From NCBI GenBank assembly GCA_036852015.1, contig JAANDG010000050.1, positions 186,001 to 250,000 of the forward strand: a stretch of 64,000 nt of DNA, read 5' to 3'. The notes beneath the pieces were generated by a model, which saw only the letters and a list, made by a program, of their open reading frames with translations, ran no database searches and was not told the origin of the DNA. This document shows, piece after piece, positions 19,701-31,333 of the stretch. The stretch comes from Pelodera strongyloides (taxonomy: Eukaryota > Nematoda > Chromadorea > Rhabditida > Rhabditidae). The first letter of the stretch is position 1, and each line of letters starts with the position of its first letter. A program made the translations under genes and the position numbers.

Positions 19701-22700
19701 ATCCAGTTTTTCATTAATGAAAGTCAGAGTACAGGATACAAATAATGGAATGTGAAGGCAGAGGATTGGAATTACAGCCTGAAACAAGAAAAGGGCGGAT
19801 TACGTGAAACCTATAACATCCAAAGCGGTATAACATCCGGTTTTGAAAGGGATTTTGGAACTACATTTCCATGCATCATATGTCATATGCCAATGAGTAC
19901 GATTAGAATAAAAAATCGAGCCCAATTCGAGCTCACTCGGCATAAATGCATAGGAATGCGGCTGGCTACCATACGTTTCGAGCGTGTGTTCACCCAGTTC
20001 AGATGCCGGTTTCACAAAAATTTAACTCCGGTTAGGATAGGTTAACTTTATCCTCAGGGTGGCTGCTCCGTAGGGTAGCTAACCTGCTAACCCTCCACCG
20101 ATTTCACAAAGGTTTACCGCCGCAGGGCGGCTAACCCGGCACTACCCTTTTGGCTGCGCGTCCTGAAATACAACGTTGTGCTGACCATGAGTACGCAGCC
20201 AAAGTCGGCCAAAATGCCCGTTATACTCGATTTTAGTTAAGTGTTCGAACTATTTGTATGTGATATGTAAGGAAGGGCATAATTAAAGGTTAAAGTCGCT
20301 TCTAGACTGAATATTAAGCATCAATTGGATAAAAAACTTACCAATAAAGTAATCGTAAAGAGTGAACAACTTAGTTTGGCAATAAACTATACATTTTAAT
20401 TTGTTTTTACTTATAACGGCTTATTTGCTTTCTTATCGAGCACGTTTTACCTTTTTGTGCTCATAGTTTGTGACAAATTTTGGGTAACCTACTAGTATAT
20501 TTAGGTATTACTATTATATACCAGTCTTGTCTATGACAATTAAACAAAAAATATGCGAAAAAAATATGGAAAATATTTAATTCTCGTATGTTCTCATTGT
20601 AGTTCTTTTTGAAAATGTAAAGAGAACATAAATATACATTAAAAATAATCTTAAAACCTTTCTTATTGCATTTCTTTAGCAAATATTGCAAGCAAAACTC
20701 TTTGTTCGACATAGCCCGGGTTAAAGGGACGGGCTCATCAAAATAAACCTATAGTTTGCATGTTTTTATAATTTGTATAAAGGGGGTTTATTATAATATA
20801 TGTACACTAAGTTACGGCTAGACTTTATCCCGCTGAAATTTTTCGGTGTCGATAAACTCAAAAGTATACCGTAGAAGACCAACAATTGCACCCTTATTTC
20901 CTTACCGCGTCTCCCGAGGATACCTCGCTCTGATTGGGACCCGGGAGACTATTTGTCCATATAGCCACATTCCCCCGGGACACGCGACAAGAAAATAGGG
21001 TGCAATTGTGTGTCATCTACGGTATACTTTTAAGTTTATCGACACCGAAAAATTTCAGCGGGATAAACTCTAGCCGAAATTTAGTGTACATATATTATAA
21101 TAAATCCCCTTTATACAAATTATAAAAACATGCAAAATATGGGTTTATTTTGATGGGCCCGTCCCTTTAACCAGACTCCGGACTGGGGTTAACCCTGCCC
21201 CGCGTTTGACTTGGAAAGAGAGGTCATGGGTTAACTTTACCCCTGCTCGGGATAGAGTTATCCCGGGTTAAATTTTGTGAAATGGGTTTCTCTCTCGCGA
21301 GGCTGGGTTAGGGTCCCTACCCCGGAGTTAAATTTTTGTGAAACCGGCCTCAGAGTGCGCTGCCCGTATGCTCAGAGAGTGCCGCAAGTCGCGAAAGTGG
21401 ACATAGACACATTGAAAAGGGTCCGCTAAGTTTCCTCCACAATAAAATGAAGTGAATTTAGAAGACAAAGTGATTCTGGATCTTCATTATATGGGAGGGA
21501 AGCAAATTTTATGTTTGATTCATATCTTTTTGGCCATTTTCCTTACTTTGTACAGAAAATAATCGAAAGACTTACCTGTCCAACGAGCGTGGTCACTATC
21601 TGTCTATGTCGGCTTTCGTCGCTTCTTATCAGGTCTGTCCCCACTTTTTCATATATTTTCCTCGTACACCATCCGATTGAAATCGCCGAAAGCAACAAAC
21701 ACAATGCCAAATAGGCTACAGTAGCCACAAAAGCGGGATTCCCATTTTGAAGTTCCCATACCGTATTATCGCCCGAAATTTCAGGAGTGAACTGCTGAAA
21801 TAAAGACATCGATTTTGTAAACAGAAGGCGTGAGCTCAAAACAATGAGACGTTGGTGTGGGCCACAGGTGCGCCATGAGTGTTCGAAAGTGGAAATACCA
21901 ATATTGTGTCATACTGCGCTCTCCAAAAGGGGGACTGATGAGCGGCCTACTCCCAACGCCCAGCCAAGTCTCATCATTATTGATGAAACTTGGGCCATGC
22001 GCGGAGAACCTCTGTCGCGGAAGTGCCGCACCGCGGCATCTTGGCGAATGATGGGCGAAACCGAGAAAATCGATCGAGGAACTGCCTAATTCTGAGAAAA
22101 CGGTTCACCGCGCGCACGTACAATTTGAGCGTTGTTGATACATATCACATTTGGCCGGTTCATTCTGACAAAGACTCACTGTAAGCTTACCATAGCAATA
22201 AAACTCCACCTCAAATTGCATTGTCAAGAAAGAAGCCTCTGCAAAGTTGTACACATATTGCAGGTGGTCGAGGAATTCGGCACACACATCTGATTGGATT
22301 AACTAAAATAAAGAGGTTTGCGAAAAAAACTTTTGATATCGCGGTTCACTCATTCACTGGACCTTACCCATGATAAGCAAAAAAAAAATGAATTAAGTGC
22401 TGACCATCTCCTATTTCTTATATATGTAAACCAAAATCACCAAAACACATATCATATCTGGTAATTTTTGAAACAAATCGAGTACACCAGCGTTCTTATG
22501 CAGCTTATGCAAATGATAAGAAATTAGAGTAAAAAAATCTAGCTAAATTCGAACAAATTAGCATAAATACGTAAGAATTCAGTTGTCCAGGATGCGTTTC
22601 AAAAACCTGCCGGTATTTCGCATTAACCTTTCGGATAGGTAACTCATGCACCAACCACAAATTTGCTTGGTCTTGCTAGTTTTTCATTCGAACAACATTA

Positions 22701-23810
22701 CCTCATATCCGGAGTGATCTTCATTTTTTGTCACGCAGGTCGATGTTGGCAGTGTGTTAGTTACGAATAGTGTCATCCAACCAAGAAGAACCAAATTCTC
22801 GAGAAGAAAAATTGCCGCGCCACATTTGACGCTATTCACTTCCTTCACCTTTCTGAATACATCAGTGGTCGACTTTGTGCAGTGTGAAAGGTTTCTTGCT
22901 ATTGTGGTACCGCACACCACGCGAAGCCGTTAGTCTCTCAGGCTCTCAGGTTCTGGTTTCAGGGTCACATTCATAACTGCAGAACTGATAATAGAACCTG
23001 CATACTACAGAATTGCAATAAATGCCAACCTGCATACTACACAGTATCGGTGTATTATGAAGCAAGTCACAAAAACAACCGTTTCAAAATAAATAAAGAT
23101 GAATAAAATAATTAAAAATATCGACACAAATTCGTTGCTGATCATTTCTGCGCCAATAAACGTTATAAAGTGGCCTTCAATGTGGATCTTCTGAAACAAA
23201 AATGGAATTTATAAAGTATTATACTTTTGAAAAAGTGCACACATATTTTGGCATCCTGGCAGCCACTGTATCAATAACCTATTTCGAATGGTTTATGTTG
23301 TTTTTATTCAATGACAAACTGTGAGTTATGCATTTATTATGAACGTAATAAATATTATATTATTATGATAGTAATGAGTTTTTCCTATACAGTGTCGTGT
23401 TTCTCAATCAGGCGGTACTCGGTACACCTAGTCACTTATGCAATTGAGCTCATTGTTTGCGGCAAATTTCCCCGTTGGATGTAGCTTTCTTGTTGTTCTT
23501 ATCTTTGTGTTATATTTTGTATATTACTATCTGATCTCATTTGTAATAATAGTGTCTGGCCGTGCTAGAAATAAATCCCATTTTGTAAATAAAAAAAACT
23601 GGTAACGAATTAAAAAAATTTACTCACCAAGTTAACAAGGGCATTAATAGATGCAAATAACATATTCTGAATGTTGAATGCCACCAGTACGTATTTATAT
23701 CTGCCGATTTGTGTAGAAGAATATTTCAGGATAAATATAATTGCGGCCAAATTAGCAATTAGGGCAATTAGATAGAACGCCCACGTGTTAATGGTTTGCA
23801 GCGCTTGCAT
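13769..23810 (-). CDS. serpentine chemoreceptor, Str-like (copy A), split by an LTR element
   Basis: Predicted seven-transmembrane chemosensory receptor of the nematode Str-like group, about 380 residues. Exons: 23628-23810, 23030-23190, 22702-22852, 22180-22302, 21576-21794, 19650-19778, 19389-19458, 13769-13875; phases fit. Visible marks are a TM1 (FYLIALIANLAAIIFILKY), the IGRYKYVLVAFNIQNM loop, FVTCFIIHRYCVV, TLVGQAVIPILCLHIP, and AWYPIIQ joined to AVLIYGVKACRRAV, then a Ser/Pro-rich tail. The start follows TTTTCCTCAG by 19 nt, suggesting trans-splicing. The exon 4 end is uncertain: 22180 keeps phase, whereas GGTAAG at 22191 does not. The last intron (19388-13876) holds a same-strand LTR retrotransposon. 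Copy B is a close paralogue. Confidence 0.75.
14315..14530 (-). repeat. 3' LTR
   Basis: 216 bp. Ends are TGTT and AACA on the minus strand. Preceded on that strand by the polypurine tract AAAAAGGGAGG. Differs from the 5' LTR by a few small changes near 14349-14371. Confidence 0.93.
14574..15416 (-). pseudogene. integrase C-terminal part in a shifted frame
   Basis: Continues the integrase core of the 15413-18859 frame after a one-base shift. Shows TDNGTQFTS (second Asp) and HPQSNGQVERF (catalytic Glu), then the C-terminal domain and a basic Arg/Thr/Ser-rich tail. As it stands the copy should not make intact integrase unless a ribosomal frameshift is used; such a shift is unusual at this position, so a disabling mutation is more likely. 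Confidence 0.8.
15413..18859 (-). CDS. Gag-Pol polyprotein of the LTR element, interrupted in integrase
   Basis: 1148 residues. N-terminal Gag with a coiled-coil-like Lys/Glu/Gln stretch, then two zinc knuckles at about 306-340 (CSNCGRQGC, CRKCGRQGHYAAVC). Aspartic protease DSGSD is near 378. RT active site YLDDVIVSG is near 668. RNase H LVTDASQYGLGAVIL is near 815. The integrase HHCC zinc region is near 1048 (LHNGHQG to CASC), and the core opens with HADFAGPLEG near 1108. The frame then stops at 15413-15415 shortly after SYSKWPEIVCMDRI. The rest of the integrase core lies in another frame, so a one-base change is inferred. Start chosen at MTMSSEDK, not far from the leader. Confidence 0.88.
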   Translation of the reverse strand: MTMSSEDKTEKMLGKLMEQLKELKTTVTQQAQKFADAEATREQQLKELEERLMGPRLEGNGADTTDRTTTVRAPVAELSQEAANLLQMLHKTVPLFHYDKELGTNFEEWYENYASLLEEQASSVPETNRIRFLLSRLQPTEEQLFKGRCLPLKPLEMKLCDVIDKMKTVFGVKKSIFRVRNELMHMKKSPGDDFKEHISVVNKACEKYRFADLQDEQFRVLMYINTLREGEEELELRAWLIKTLDRSPKMSLEDVAIAIDTLSERKACLVVDPLTYVNKVNNNKGNIQRSRRPEYPRNSGGTRTNDRRCSNCGRQGCRGTDSCPAKDAACRKCGRQGHYAAVCRGNSAKRNVHGVTSKPVSRRFVKVEVNDKKVRLQMDSGSDITLLSDAMWKSLGRPSLKPPGLTATSASGEELNIRGSFECNISCQGERITGTAHVYSGRHCLLGLDWMEQFTVFRNLFDTVCNRVSKGISTTTSSEATANRTKVGALKKQFADVFSTGFGLCKKTKASLALREGAKPVFRSKRPVPLPFKDSVEMELDRLEQMRVIERVSYSPWAAPIMCVKKPNGKIRVCADFSTGLNDALQDYTHPIPTAEEIGTTLNGGTVFSTIDFADAYLQIELDDDAKNLLVINTHRGLYRYNRLCFGVKTAPGIFQQVIDAMLAGLDGCCAYLDDVIVSGRTSQEHDRNLLRCLQRVSEFGFHVNFEKCTFAAREIRYLGMIISAEGRKTDPGKIKPILEMPEPKDIGQLRSFLGKINYYGRFLKDLHKLRAPFDELLRKDVKWNWTKECQEAFDAVKKIIASPRMLTHYDPSKELILVTDASQYGLGAVILHRMADGSQKAIEHASRTLNPAEKNYGQIEKEGLGIFWGLKKFYKYLLGRKFTLVTDHKPLVSIFGSRNGIPVTTANRLQRWALYTRSFDFKIVFKPTSEMGCADVLSRLIPKYTGSTEDVVIASVEVDGYANLHRGTIAALPVTARMIQEATAADKTLQDVLESHKTGNWPVSSKDIKQFENRKLSLSEDNGILMCAERIVIPATLRGRILKQLHNGHQGIVRTKSLARRMVYWPGIDEDIDKMVKSCASCMKAQKAPVKTNLESWNKTERPWQRVHADFAGPLEGKFYLLVVDSYSKWPEIVCMDRIHPTPRLPI
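19020..19150 (-). repeat. tandem repeat in the retrotransposon leader
   Basis: Repeats of TTTCGAAAATCCTTTTCGAA with ATCCTAGTCGCGGT spacers, about two full units plus partial ones, between the primer-binding site and Gag. Confidence 0.75.
19164..19377 (-). repeat. 5' LTR
   Basis: 214 bp, expected to hold the element's promoter. Followed on the minus strand by C then TGGCGTTCAGTG, a likely primer-binding site. Confidence 0.93.
20004..21350. repeat. large foldback element with nested MITE
   Basis: Left end GCCGGTTTCACAAAAATTTA pairs with right end TAAATTTTTGTGAAACCGGC. The arms are rich in TTAACCC/GGGTTAA motifs. The MITE at 20721-21170 is nested inside. In the intron between exons 5 and 6 of receptor copy A. 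Confidence 0.65.
20721..21170. repeat. long inverted-repeat MITE (TTAAAGGGACGGGCTCATC)
   Basis: Ends TTAAAGGGACGGGCTCATCA and GATGGGCCCGTCCCTTTAA, flanked by TTAA. Inner arms pair (AAAGTATACCGTAGA and CTACGGTATACTTTT). Family members are at 55451 and 56945. Confidence 0.85.
22462..22625. repeat. MITE2, diverged copy
   Basis: TGGTAATTTTTGAAACAAAT at the left and CCTGCCGGTATTTCGCATTAA at the right, with the shared internal blocks. In a receptor copy A intron. Confidence 0.7.
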
Positions 23811-26373
23811 TATTTACTTTTCACGTCGTCTGAGGAAAACTGGGAATACAGAAATTTCGCAGAGAATTCTAAAATGTGAAATACAGTTTTTTTAATTTTA
23901 ATAATCAAACTATCAATCAATCATTTATTGTGGGGTTTCCAAATTTCCAAGTATGCCAAAAACCGTGTGTTTTCCTTCCAAGTATCAATTGCAAAATAGT
24001 GTGCCAATCTACCGTAATTTTGCGTAATTTTAACACATCCGCATTATAGAAAACCCGTCATTAAAGCTAAGCATTTGTTGAACAAATGGTCCCGTGGCGA
24101 TCGGTCGTAAAAACTGCCTGTAGATATGCTCGTGTAGTGCCAAGATACGGTAAATTTTTCGATACTTGGAAGGAAAATCGGCCATACTTGGAAACCCCAT
24201 TAAGCAAATTCAAGGAGAACCGTATATAACATTGTTGGCAAAATGCAAAATACAATGTGGAAATACAAAAGTAAACAGGAAATTTAAAAAAGCACCAAAA
24301 CGAAATATAGATCATAGATGCAGCTTGCCCAATGCGTACAATAAATGAATTTTACGCGTGTATTATGTACGCTGGACGGCCTGAACCCTAACGGAATCTT
24401 TTTGTCAAAAACGAGAGATTTTAAATCCCCTGAGACAACAACTTATGCTATATTCCATATTTTGCCTTTTGTTAAAAGTCCTGACGACCCAAAATTCCAA
24501 ATATCAGCACGTAGTCAATATGACCATGATTAGGAATTAGGATGTGTACCACCACATGATTATATGTAATTATACAGTGATGTATCTGCCCTGTCTAATG
24601 TACCCGATAATTGACGAAAGAAAGAAAACGTTCGCTTTTTGTACATCTGCGGAATGCACTTCACATTCCGTATACAGACTTATTGTGGTTTGAAAATTCT
24701 TAGAAAATGGGCAACGTCTCGGGACATTATGAAAATAGAAAACCATGCATTAAAGCGGCATGGCACGTGGTTTTGAAACATATGATGTATTTGTATGCAA
24801 ATTTCTGTGCCGCAAAGACACATAATAGACATACAGCGTGTAAAAATATTTCTCAGGGTTGTGTGATAGTGTTCACGTCCGGGCTTAGTTTGTTCCATAG
24901 AGAGGTGACACTCATCAGTTCTATCCACTAATAAAGTAACCTACCCAAGATCAACATCTGTTAGCGAAATACCGGCCGGTTTTTGAAACGCATCGTGGAC
25001 AACTGAATTGAAATTATAACCCACTTTGTCTACCTAATGGCATGTTAGCTAAAATTCAAACACCAAAAACCGATTAACCCATTGCGTGTCGTCTCAAACG
25101 ATGAAACGCGGTACGAACCAAAAAATCTAATTCTAAAATCATAATAAATCTCGCCTAGCTTTGATAAAATGACGGTTTGATCGCACTGACGGCACATTAT
25201 CCGATAAAGTTAATAATAACAGAAAAGAACAGAGACGCATTTTATCCTGTACCTGTACCCATGCGTTGACCAGTATAATTGAATGAAAAGCGGTCAACTC
25301 GTGGTTGGACGTTTTGTGCTTCCGAATAAACTCGAAACTTTTAATTTTAATTTTAAATTACATTAGTTTTTCCAATTAGAATTAGAGAATAGTGTACAAA
25401 CAATGAAACCCCATCAACAATAAGCTGAATCACCGCGAATAATGGTTGTTTGTTTTTGTAGAAAATAATCCATTACAGTAACTCACGACTTCCATTTTAT
25501 TAATTTAAATAAAAACTTGGAATAAGTAAGTGCCATCATAAAATAATGTCTTCTTCCTAGCCTAGGTGAAACCTACCGTAGTTTTACGCCATGCCAAGAA
25601 AAAAACTTCTTACCAAAAAGAAATAGGGAGGATATTTTTCTTGGGATTTTTAAGAAAATTACGTGAAATATCGTATTCGAAAACCCCCAAAATTCGCAAA
25701 GTTATGCCCCGGGTTGGTTGTCTTATATACCTCCGTTGTGTTACCGTAGTCGTACAAGATTTACCCGTTGTTTTGGCCTTATGCTAGATCATTAGTTATT
25801 GTTATTAGGCATTAGGGGACTCTCGGAGAAATAACGTTGTGTAACTCTACGTTTTGGATGACTGTTCCTGAAACCCTTCTCTTTCTGCACAAACGGATTC
25901 AGCAAAATGTTTCCTTTGGGCCCGACTAAGTGGAAACGTAGGTGGGGCACACTTTCCAATTTAATTTAAGCTTAAACATCAGCACTTCACGTGAACTTGC
26001 AATGAAATTCCTTCAGTCCAATGATTATCGGAGGCAAGCGAGGAATTAAAAGGATAAACGAATTACTACCTAATTTAATAAAATGTTATTATATTACGCT
26101 CCAACTTCACAACTGAATGTGCCCACCATGTCATAATAAACACTTTTCAACGTGTAAATATGAGCAACTTTTTGTGTAAACAAACAAAAGAAACCATTGG
26201 TACTGTAGTCGATTCGCAATCGGGTAAAAAAGAGAGAGAAATCGCGGGGTCTTGGGACCCCTTTGGTTGACGTTCTTTATTTGTATTTAATGATAACCAA
26301 TAAACCGTTATTATAAATGGAAAGGTGTATTATACAATTGTATATATATATATATATAAGTGTATTTGGAACT

Positions 26374-26530
26374 CTGTCTTATAGCAGCAGTTCCTAGGGG
26401 AGCAAAACTACCTCAGGTAAGTCATCTACTCAAGTTGTTGACACTATGAGTACGGAAGACATTTATTTGAAATTACATTATCACAGAGTTATTGTAACAC
26501 CGCACTCGAAACCAATGCATAGTTACTAAT
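26374..26530. repeat. conserved upstream module, copy 3 of 4 (no F-box gene attached)
   Basis: About 150 bp aligning closely with 59776-59945: CTACCTCAGGTAAGTCATCT, GAAATTACATTATCACAG, CGCACTCGAAACCAATGCAT. I find no F-box exon in the expected place downstream on the minus strand. Confidence 0.55.
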
Positions 26531-26546
26531 ATGAAGTGCGCTTCTC

Positions 26547-26717
26547 TTGAAGCGAAATGCTAGCCTCTTTGGAAAATTTGCATATGATAAGCAAATCCTA
26601 TGTATCCTATGCTAATTTTGTACGATCGTCCACGGCAATCGTACAAAATTAGCATAGGATACATAGGATTTGCTTATCATATGCAAATTTTCCAAAGGGG
26701 CTAGCATTTCGCTTTAA
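26547..26717. repeat. MITE1 (TTRAAGCGAAATGCTAGCC)
   Basis: Near-perfect palindrome: AAGCGAAATGCTAGCCTC at the left, GGGGCTAGCATTTCGCTTTAA in reverse at the right, centre about GATCGTCCACGGCAATC. The same family is at 31334-31506. Confidence 0.9.
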
Positions 26718-27112
26718 ATTAGACTCCAGCTAAACTCCTTGTGAGACTCACAAAGGCGATCAAGCACGAAGAAAATTGAGGACTCATGTTTTATAACTGA
26801 TCCCATTGGTTTTATACAAAATTGTCGGTGCCTTACAAGAATACTCTCGATGAAAACGAAAGAAAAACTTTTATTATGCAAACAATGGAGGATAATAAGT
26901 GAACAAGCATACAAGTTTCACTCAGGCACATTGGCATATATGGCCAGAAAATATTTAAAATAAATAATGCATAACATACTAGTTCATATAAGTTCACATC
27001 TTTAAAGAGATTTAAAGAGCTCGTCAGCCTAGGGAGGGCTCCCTATGTGTTGGTGAATACGGCCTCTGGGGCATCCGTTTTTTGTAGACCGTGCTTCGGT
27101 CAAAACCACATT

Positions 27113-30100
27113 CTATTTTACAATTGCTGATCTGGCGCGTGCCGACGTTGGCGCATTCGCGTTTGGAACATTCACCCTTTGGAAGCACGGTGTTTGCGAA
27201 CTTGCGGAGGCCGGCTTCATCCCTGAATTTTGTAAATGTTTGGTTAGATTTCAAATAATTTGGTTTGGGTAAAGTATTTTTTTTTAATTCTTTCCTATAT
27301 TCAATTATACACAAAGTAAAGGTACAACGTTTAATTGACTGCGTTCCTTTAACGGGACGCGGTCACTGTTTTGACCCTTCTTATGTATACTTTGTGTTTT
27401 TGTTAGCCACAGAAAACCAAATGTTATAATGCCCGCGAGTTATTCGGTCGATTAATTAGTTGAATAACGTTCGACGAGTCATTATCAGCACGGCCATATG
27501 CTGGACGATTGCTAGGGTTACGGTGCGTATTGGTTCGAGGACAACATTTTTCGTCATCATTTTACTCGCTGTTACCGCATTTCTTGCAAAAAATTTTCCC
27601 AACACTATGCGTTATAAATTATGAAGATAATAAAAACACAAAGTATACATAAGGGCCAAAACGGTGACCGCATCCCTTTATTCAAAAATCACTTTCGCTT
27701 GGCGTAAAATAGTTTATGGTATATCTAATAACGCTGGTATTACCTCACTGGTAATGCTGATCTCATATTGTGCAGAATTGCAGAATACTAAAATTTTAGT
27801 TAGGCACATTTACTTATGAAACGTGGTGTGCGCGACGCATGAGAACGGCGTGCACACCATGTTTCATAAAAATGCTCCTTAGGCAAAATGACAGCGTATA
27901 AAATGCACGCGATCTAGGATTTCATTGTGCTAGGTAAAACTACGCCGCTTGCACGCCACAAAGCTGCCGCTTGCATGCCAAGTTTCTCCCAATGGGGCAT
28001 GCGTGGAATACGAAATATAGTACTGCTCACCAAATAAATTTCGTATCTTGTTCGTCACTGCTCGGCGACAAGCTTTTACTCCATATATAAGTACGACGGC
28101 CTGCAACAATTTTCAACAAATAATATAATAGTTTTATATGATTTTGCATGGACAATCGTTTCTATTTAGTCATGAGCATTTGTATGAAAACTTCGCAGTG
28201 AAATGCTCAATCTCGTCTGAAAGTATTCGACCAATTTACAAGAATGTGGTTAGGCAAATCGCAAATAGTCAACAAGTTTTATATACATAATTAGGATTAT
28301 CCCAACCTGTATAATTGGGTACCATGCATTGAAATACGGAAGACATTGGAATGCCAAATCCATATCTTCATTTATGAAAGTCAGAGTACATGATACAACC
28401 AAAGGAATGTGAAGGCAGAGGATTGGAATTACAGCCTGAAACACAATGAATTGCCTAAAGAACATAATTCAAAATTAGTTGGTCCTTTGTCCTGTCCTGT
28501 CCACTTTCCAGAGCATACCATTTACAGCCTGGGAAGGAAAATAAACCAGTTAAAAGGTCAGGCTCACGAGAAAAACAGAATTTTGCTAGCTTGATATAAT
28601 ATTCCGGTTCTCCATACGAGTTTACACATGGGAACGTCATTGCGTCATTGCCATTAGACTCGGCAATTATAATATCCCGAGACTTCGTAGTTTTTGCATA
28701 TTAATGCGAAAGCTGCATATATACATTTGGTTATATGCTAATTGAACTATTTCGCTAGCATTATGACGAAGTATCTTAAATTTGCATACAGTCCGATTAA
28801 CTCCTATGTTTAAATGCCAATGTACGATAATATGGAGTGTCGGTACATTATAATTGCCGTGTCTAATAGCTACATCTGCACCATGGCATTTCCGTGTGTA
28901 AACTCGTAAGAAGAACTGGAATATTATGGCGAACTAGCAAAATTGTGTTTTTTCTCGTGAGCATGGCCCTTTGAAAATTATCGATTTGGCACTGTGTATA
29001 AATGTATAATTGTTCTCTCTTACGGTGCAGGCACACATGAAAACGGTGCGCGTCGACTTCAAATTCGTTAGTACCCGCTACGGGTAGTCGCGAGAAAATC
29101 CAGCTAGGGCTCACAGAGGTGCGCGGCGAAATATTGGCGCACAAGCGTTTCGCGCCATCAAAGCTTGAAAAACGTACCTGTCCTACAAGCGTCGTGGCAA
29201 TCTGTCTATGTCTCTTTTCATCACTTCTAATTAGATCGGCCCCAACTTTTTGGTAGATTTTTCTCGTGCACCAAGCAATCGATACTGCCGAAAATATCAA
29301 TGCAAATACAAAATAGGCCACAGTGGCCATGAAAGCTGGGTTCCAATTTTGAAGATCCCAATCCTTATCGATGGGAGAAAAGAACTAAAATAAAATTATT
29401 AAATTGATGATTGCTTCCTAAAGACTAATGGATCCTAGGAAAAATAATTTATTTGCGTTTAAAGCGAAATGCCGGCCGGTTTTTGACACACATCGAGTAC
29501 ACCAGCATTCTTATGCAGCTTATGCAAATGAACATAAATTATAATAAAAAATCGAGCTAAATTCGAGTAAATTAACATAAATACGTAAGAATTCAGTTGT
29601 CCACGATGCGTTTCAAAAACCGGCGGGAATTTCGCTTTAATATGACAATAAAACTCCACCTCAAATTGCATGGTCAAGAAAGAAGCCTCGGCAAAGTTGT
29701 ATACAAATTGCAAGTGGTCTATGAACGCGGCGCATACTTCTGATTGGACTAACTAAAACACATGAAGGATTACGAAAAAAACTCCTGTTGATTCGCCAAC
29801 CTTGCTCAGAATTGTGAATTTTATGTATGTCAGACCTCCTGTTCTTTCTTTTTTTTCCAACTATTCTAATTCCATTCCTACCAACATTCTGTTTACCTCA
29901 TATCCTGAGTAATCTTCATATTTTGTCACACAAGAAGACGTGGACACCGTAGAAGTAATGAATAGTGCCATCCACCCGAGAAGGAGCAAATTCACCAAAA
30001 CAAAAATTGCAGCTCCACATTTAACGCTATTGACCTCCTTCACCTTTCTGAATACATTATTGTTCTGCATACGGTAGTGATGGAAAGGCCGCCAGTGTCA

Positions 30101-31189
30101 GCCAGTGTGATGCGGCGTACACAGGATCGGTTGAGCGAAGGAATCGGCGCGCGTAAAATGAACGGCATTTGGCTCTCATGCGTTCCTCCAAAAGGTAGCC
30201 GTTTCATGGTTTAATGGGCGTGGGTTACCAGGTAAACCGGGTACCTCGGTACCTTTTGCATGTATTCATTTCCTGACGTTCATAATTATCGTTCTGAGGC
30301 CATATTCACCACTCCGCTTCACTCGGGGAAATATTCCCTGGGGACAGAAAATAGCATTCTAATGTGAGACACGCAGGGAAAAGACGGGAATTGAGTGGTG
30401 AATATGACCTCAGTGGTAACACCTATGAAAATAAAATAAAAGCAAAATATACGTTTGCAATGAATACCTGCAAACCACACAGTATCTGTGTATTATGAAG
30501 CAAGTCACAAATACAACCGTTTCAAAATAAATAAAGATGAATAAAATAATTAAAAATATCGATGCAAATTCGTTGCTGATTATTTCTGCACCAATGAAGG
30601 TTATTGAGTGCCCTTCAATGTGGATTTTCTGAAAGGAAAATGATTTGAATAAATAAGTGCTCGATTTTGACTCTAATCGCACTCATTTGCATGTGATGCA
30701 TGAGATGAGAATCTGATTAAAACCAGCTGGTCTACCGCTTCAAAGCCGATTTGACATTAGTTGGAAAAATCTATGCTAAAATGCTGAGTGTTCGCAAAAA
30801 TCTTTTTTTTTTCTTGCTGTTTTTTGAATCGCATCGTGGACAACTGGATTCCTATGTATTTATGCTAATTTACTCGAATTTAGCTCGATTTGTTTTTATT
30901 ATAATTTATGTTCATTTGCATAAGCCGCATAAGAATGCTGGTGTGCTCGATGTGTTTCAAAAACCGGTCAGTATTTCGCTTTACTTTAACATACAGTAGA
31001 AAATTATTTTCTTACCAAGTTAACGAGTGCATTCAACGATGCAAATAACATATTCTGAATGTTGAAAGCCACCAGTACGTATTTATATCTGCCGATTTGT
31101 GTAGAAGAATATTTCAGGATAAATATAATTGCGGCCAAATTAGCAATTAGGGCAATTAGATAGAACGCCCAGAAGTTCATGTTTTGCAT
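27113..31189 (-). CDS. serpentine chemoreceptor, Str-like (copy B), MITE at the exon 4 end
   Basis: Paralogue of receptor copy A. Exons: 31016-31189, 30468-30628, 29897-30047, 29641-29752 (end altered), 29178-29384, 28307-28435, 28031-28100, 27113-27222. Same phases; tail ends TSARARSAIVK then TAG. TM marks include LIALIANLAAIIFILKY, FVTCFIIHRYCVVC and QAVIPILCLHIPLVVSC. The start follows ACCTTCAG by 19 nt. In exon 4, after FEVEFYCH, the sequence enters a MITE2 (29459-29640) exactly where copy A has GGTAAG, so normal splicing here is doubtful; the frame runs through the element to a stop in its terminal TTAA. It may be a recent pseudogene or may use a new donor inside the MITE. Confidence 0.7.
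29459..29640. repeat. MITE2 inserted at receptor B exon 4
   Basis: TTAAAGCGAAATGCCGGCC to GGCGGGAATTTCGCTTTAA, full length and TTAA-bounded. Its right edge at 29640 directly abuts coding sequence of receptor copy B. Confidence 0.88.
30808..30984. repeat. MITE2, left end eroded
   Basis: Left TTTTTTGAATCGCATCGTGG, right CGGTCAGTATTTCGCTTTA. In intron 1 of receptor copy B, ending about 30 bp before the exon 1 donor. Confidence 0.75.
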
Positions 31190-31333
31190 AATTTATTAGG
31201 TTCGTCCTCTGAAGGTCATCTAAGAAATTGCATGTTAGCTCTGAACTGGTTTACTTTTTTCGATTATGATTATAAATCACCAACCATGAGTCGCTTACAA
31301 ATAGAACATTTAGAATTGCTGTTATGAATATAT

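Larger units (their letters stand above)
23830..27112. other. intergenic between the two receptor genes
   Basis: Contains stretches that resemble the region upstream of receptor copy B (24540-24620 against 32150-32220; 25090-25130 against 33265-33300), so the upstream flank was duplicated with the gene. Also a half MITE2 at about 24964-25005, a (TA)n run near 26337-26357, the fourth upstream module at 26374-26530 and a MITE1 at 26547-26717. No F-box exon is seen beside that module. Confidence 0.55.

Noticed and set aside
21925..21985. CTGATGAG resembling a hammerhead ribozyme core
   Set aside because: No matching GAAA-containing strand and stems with the correct spacing could be found.
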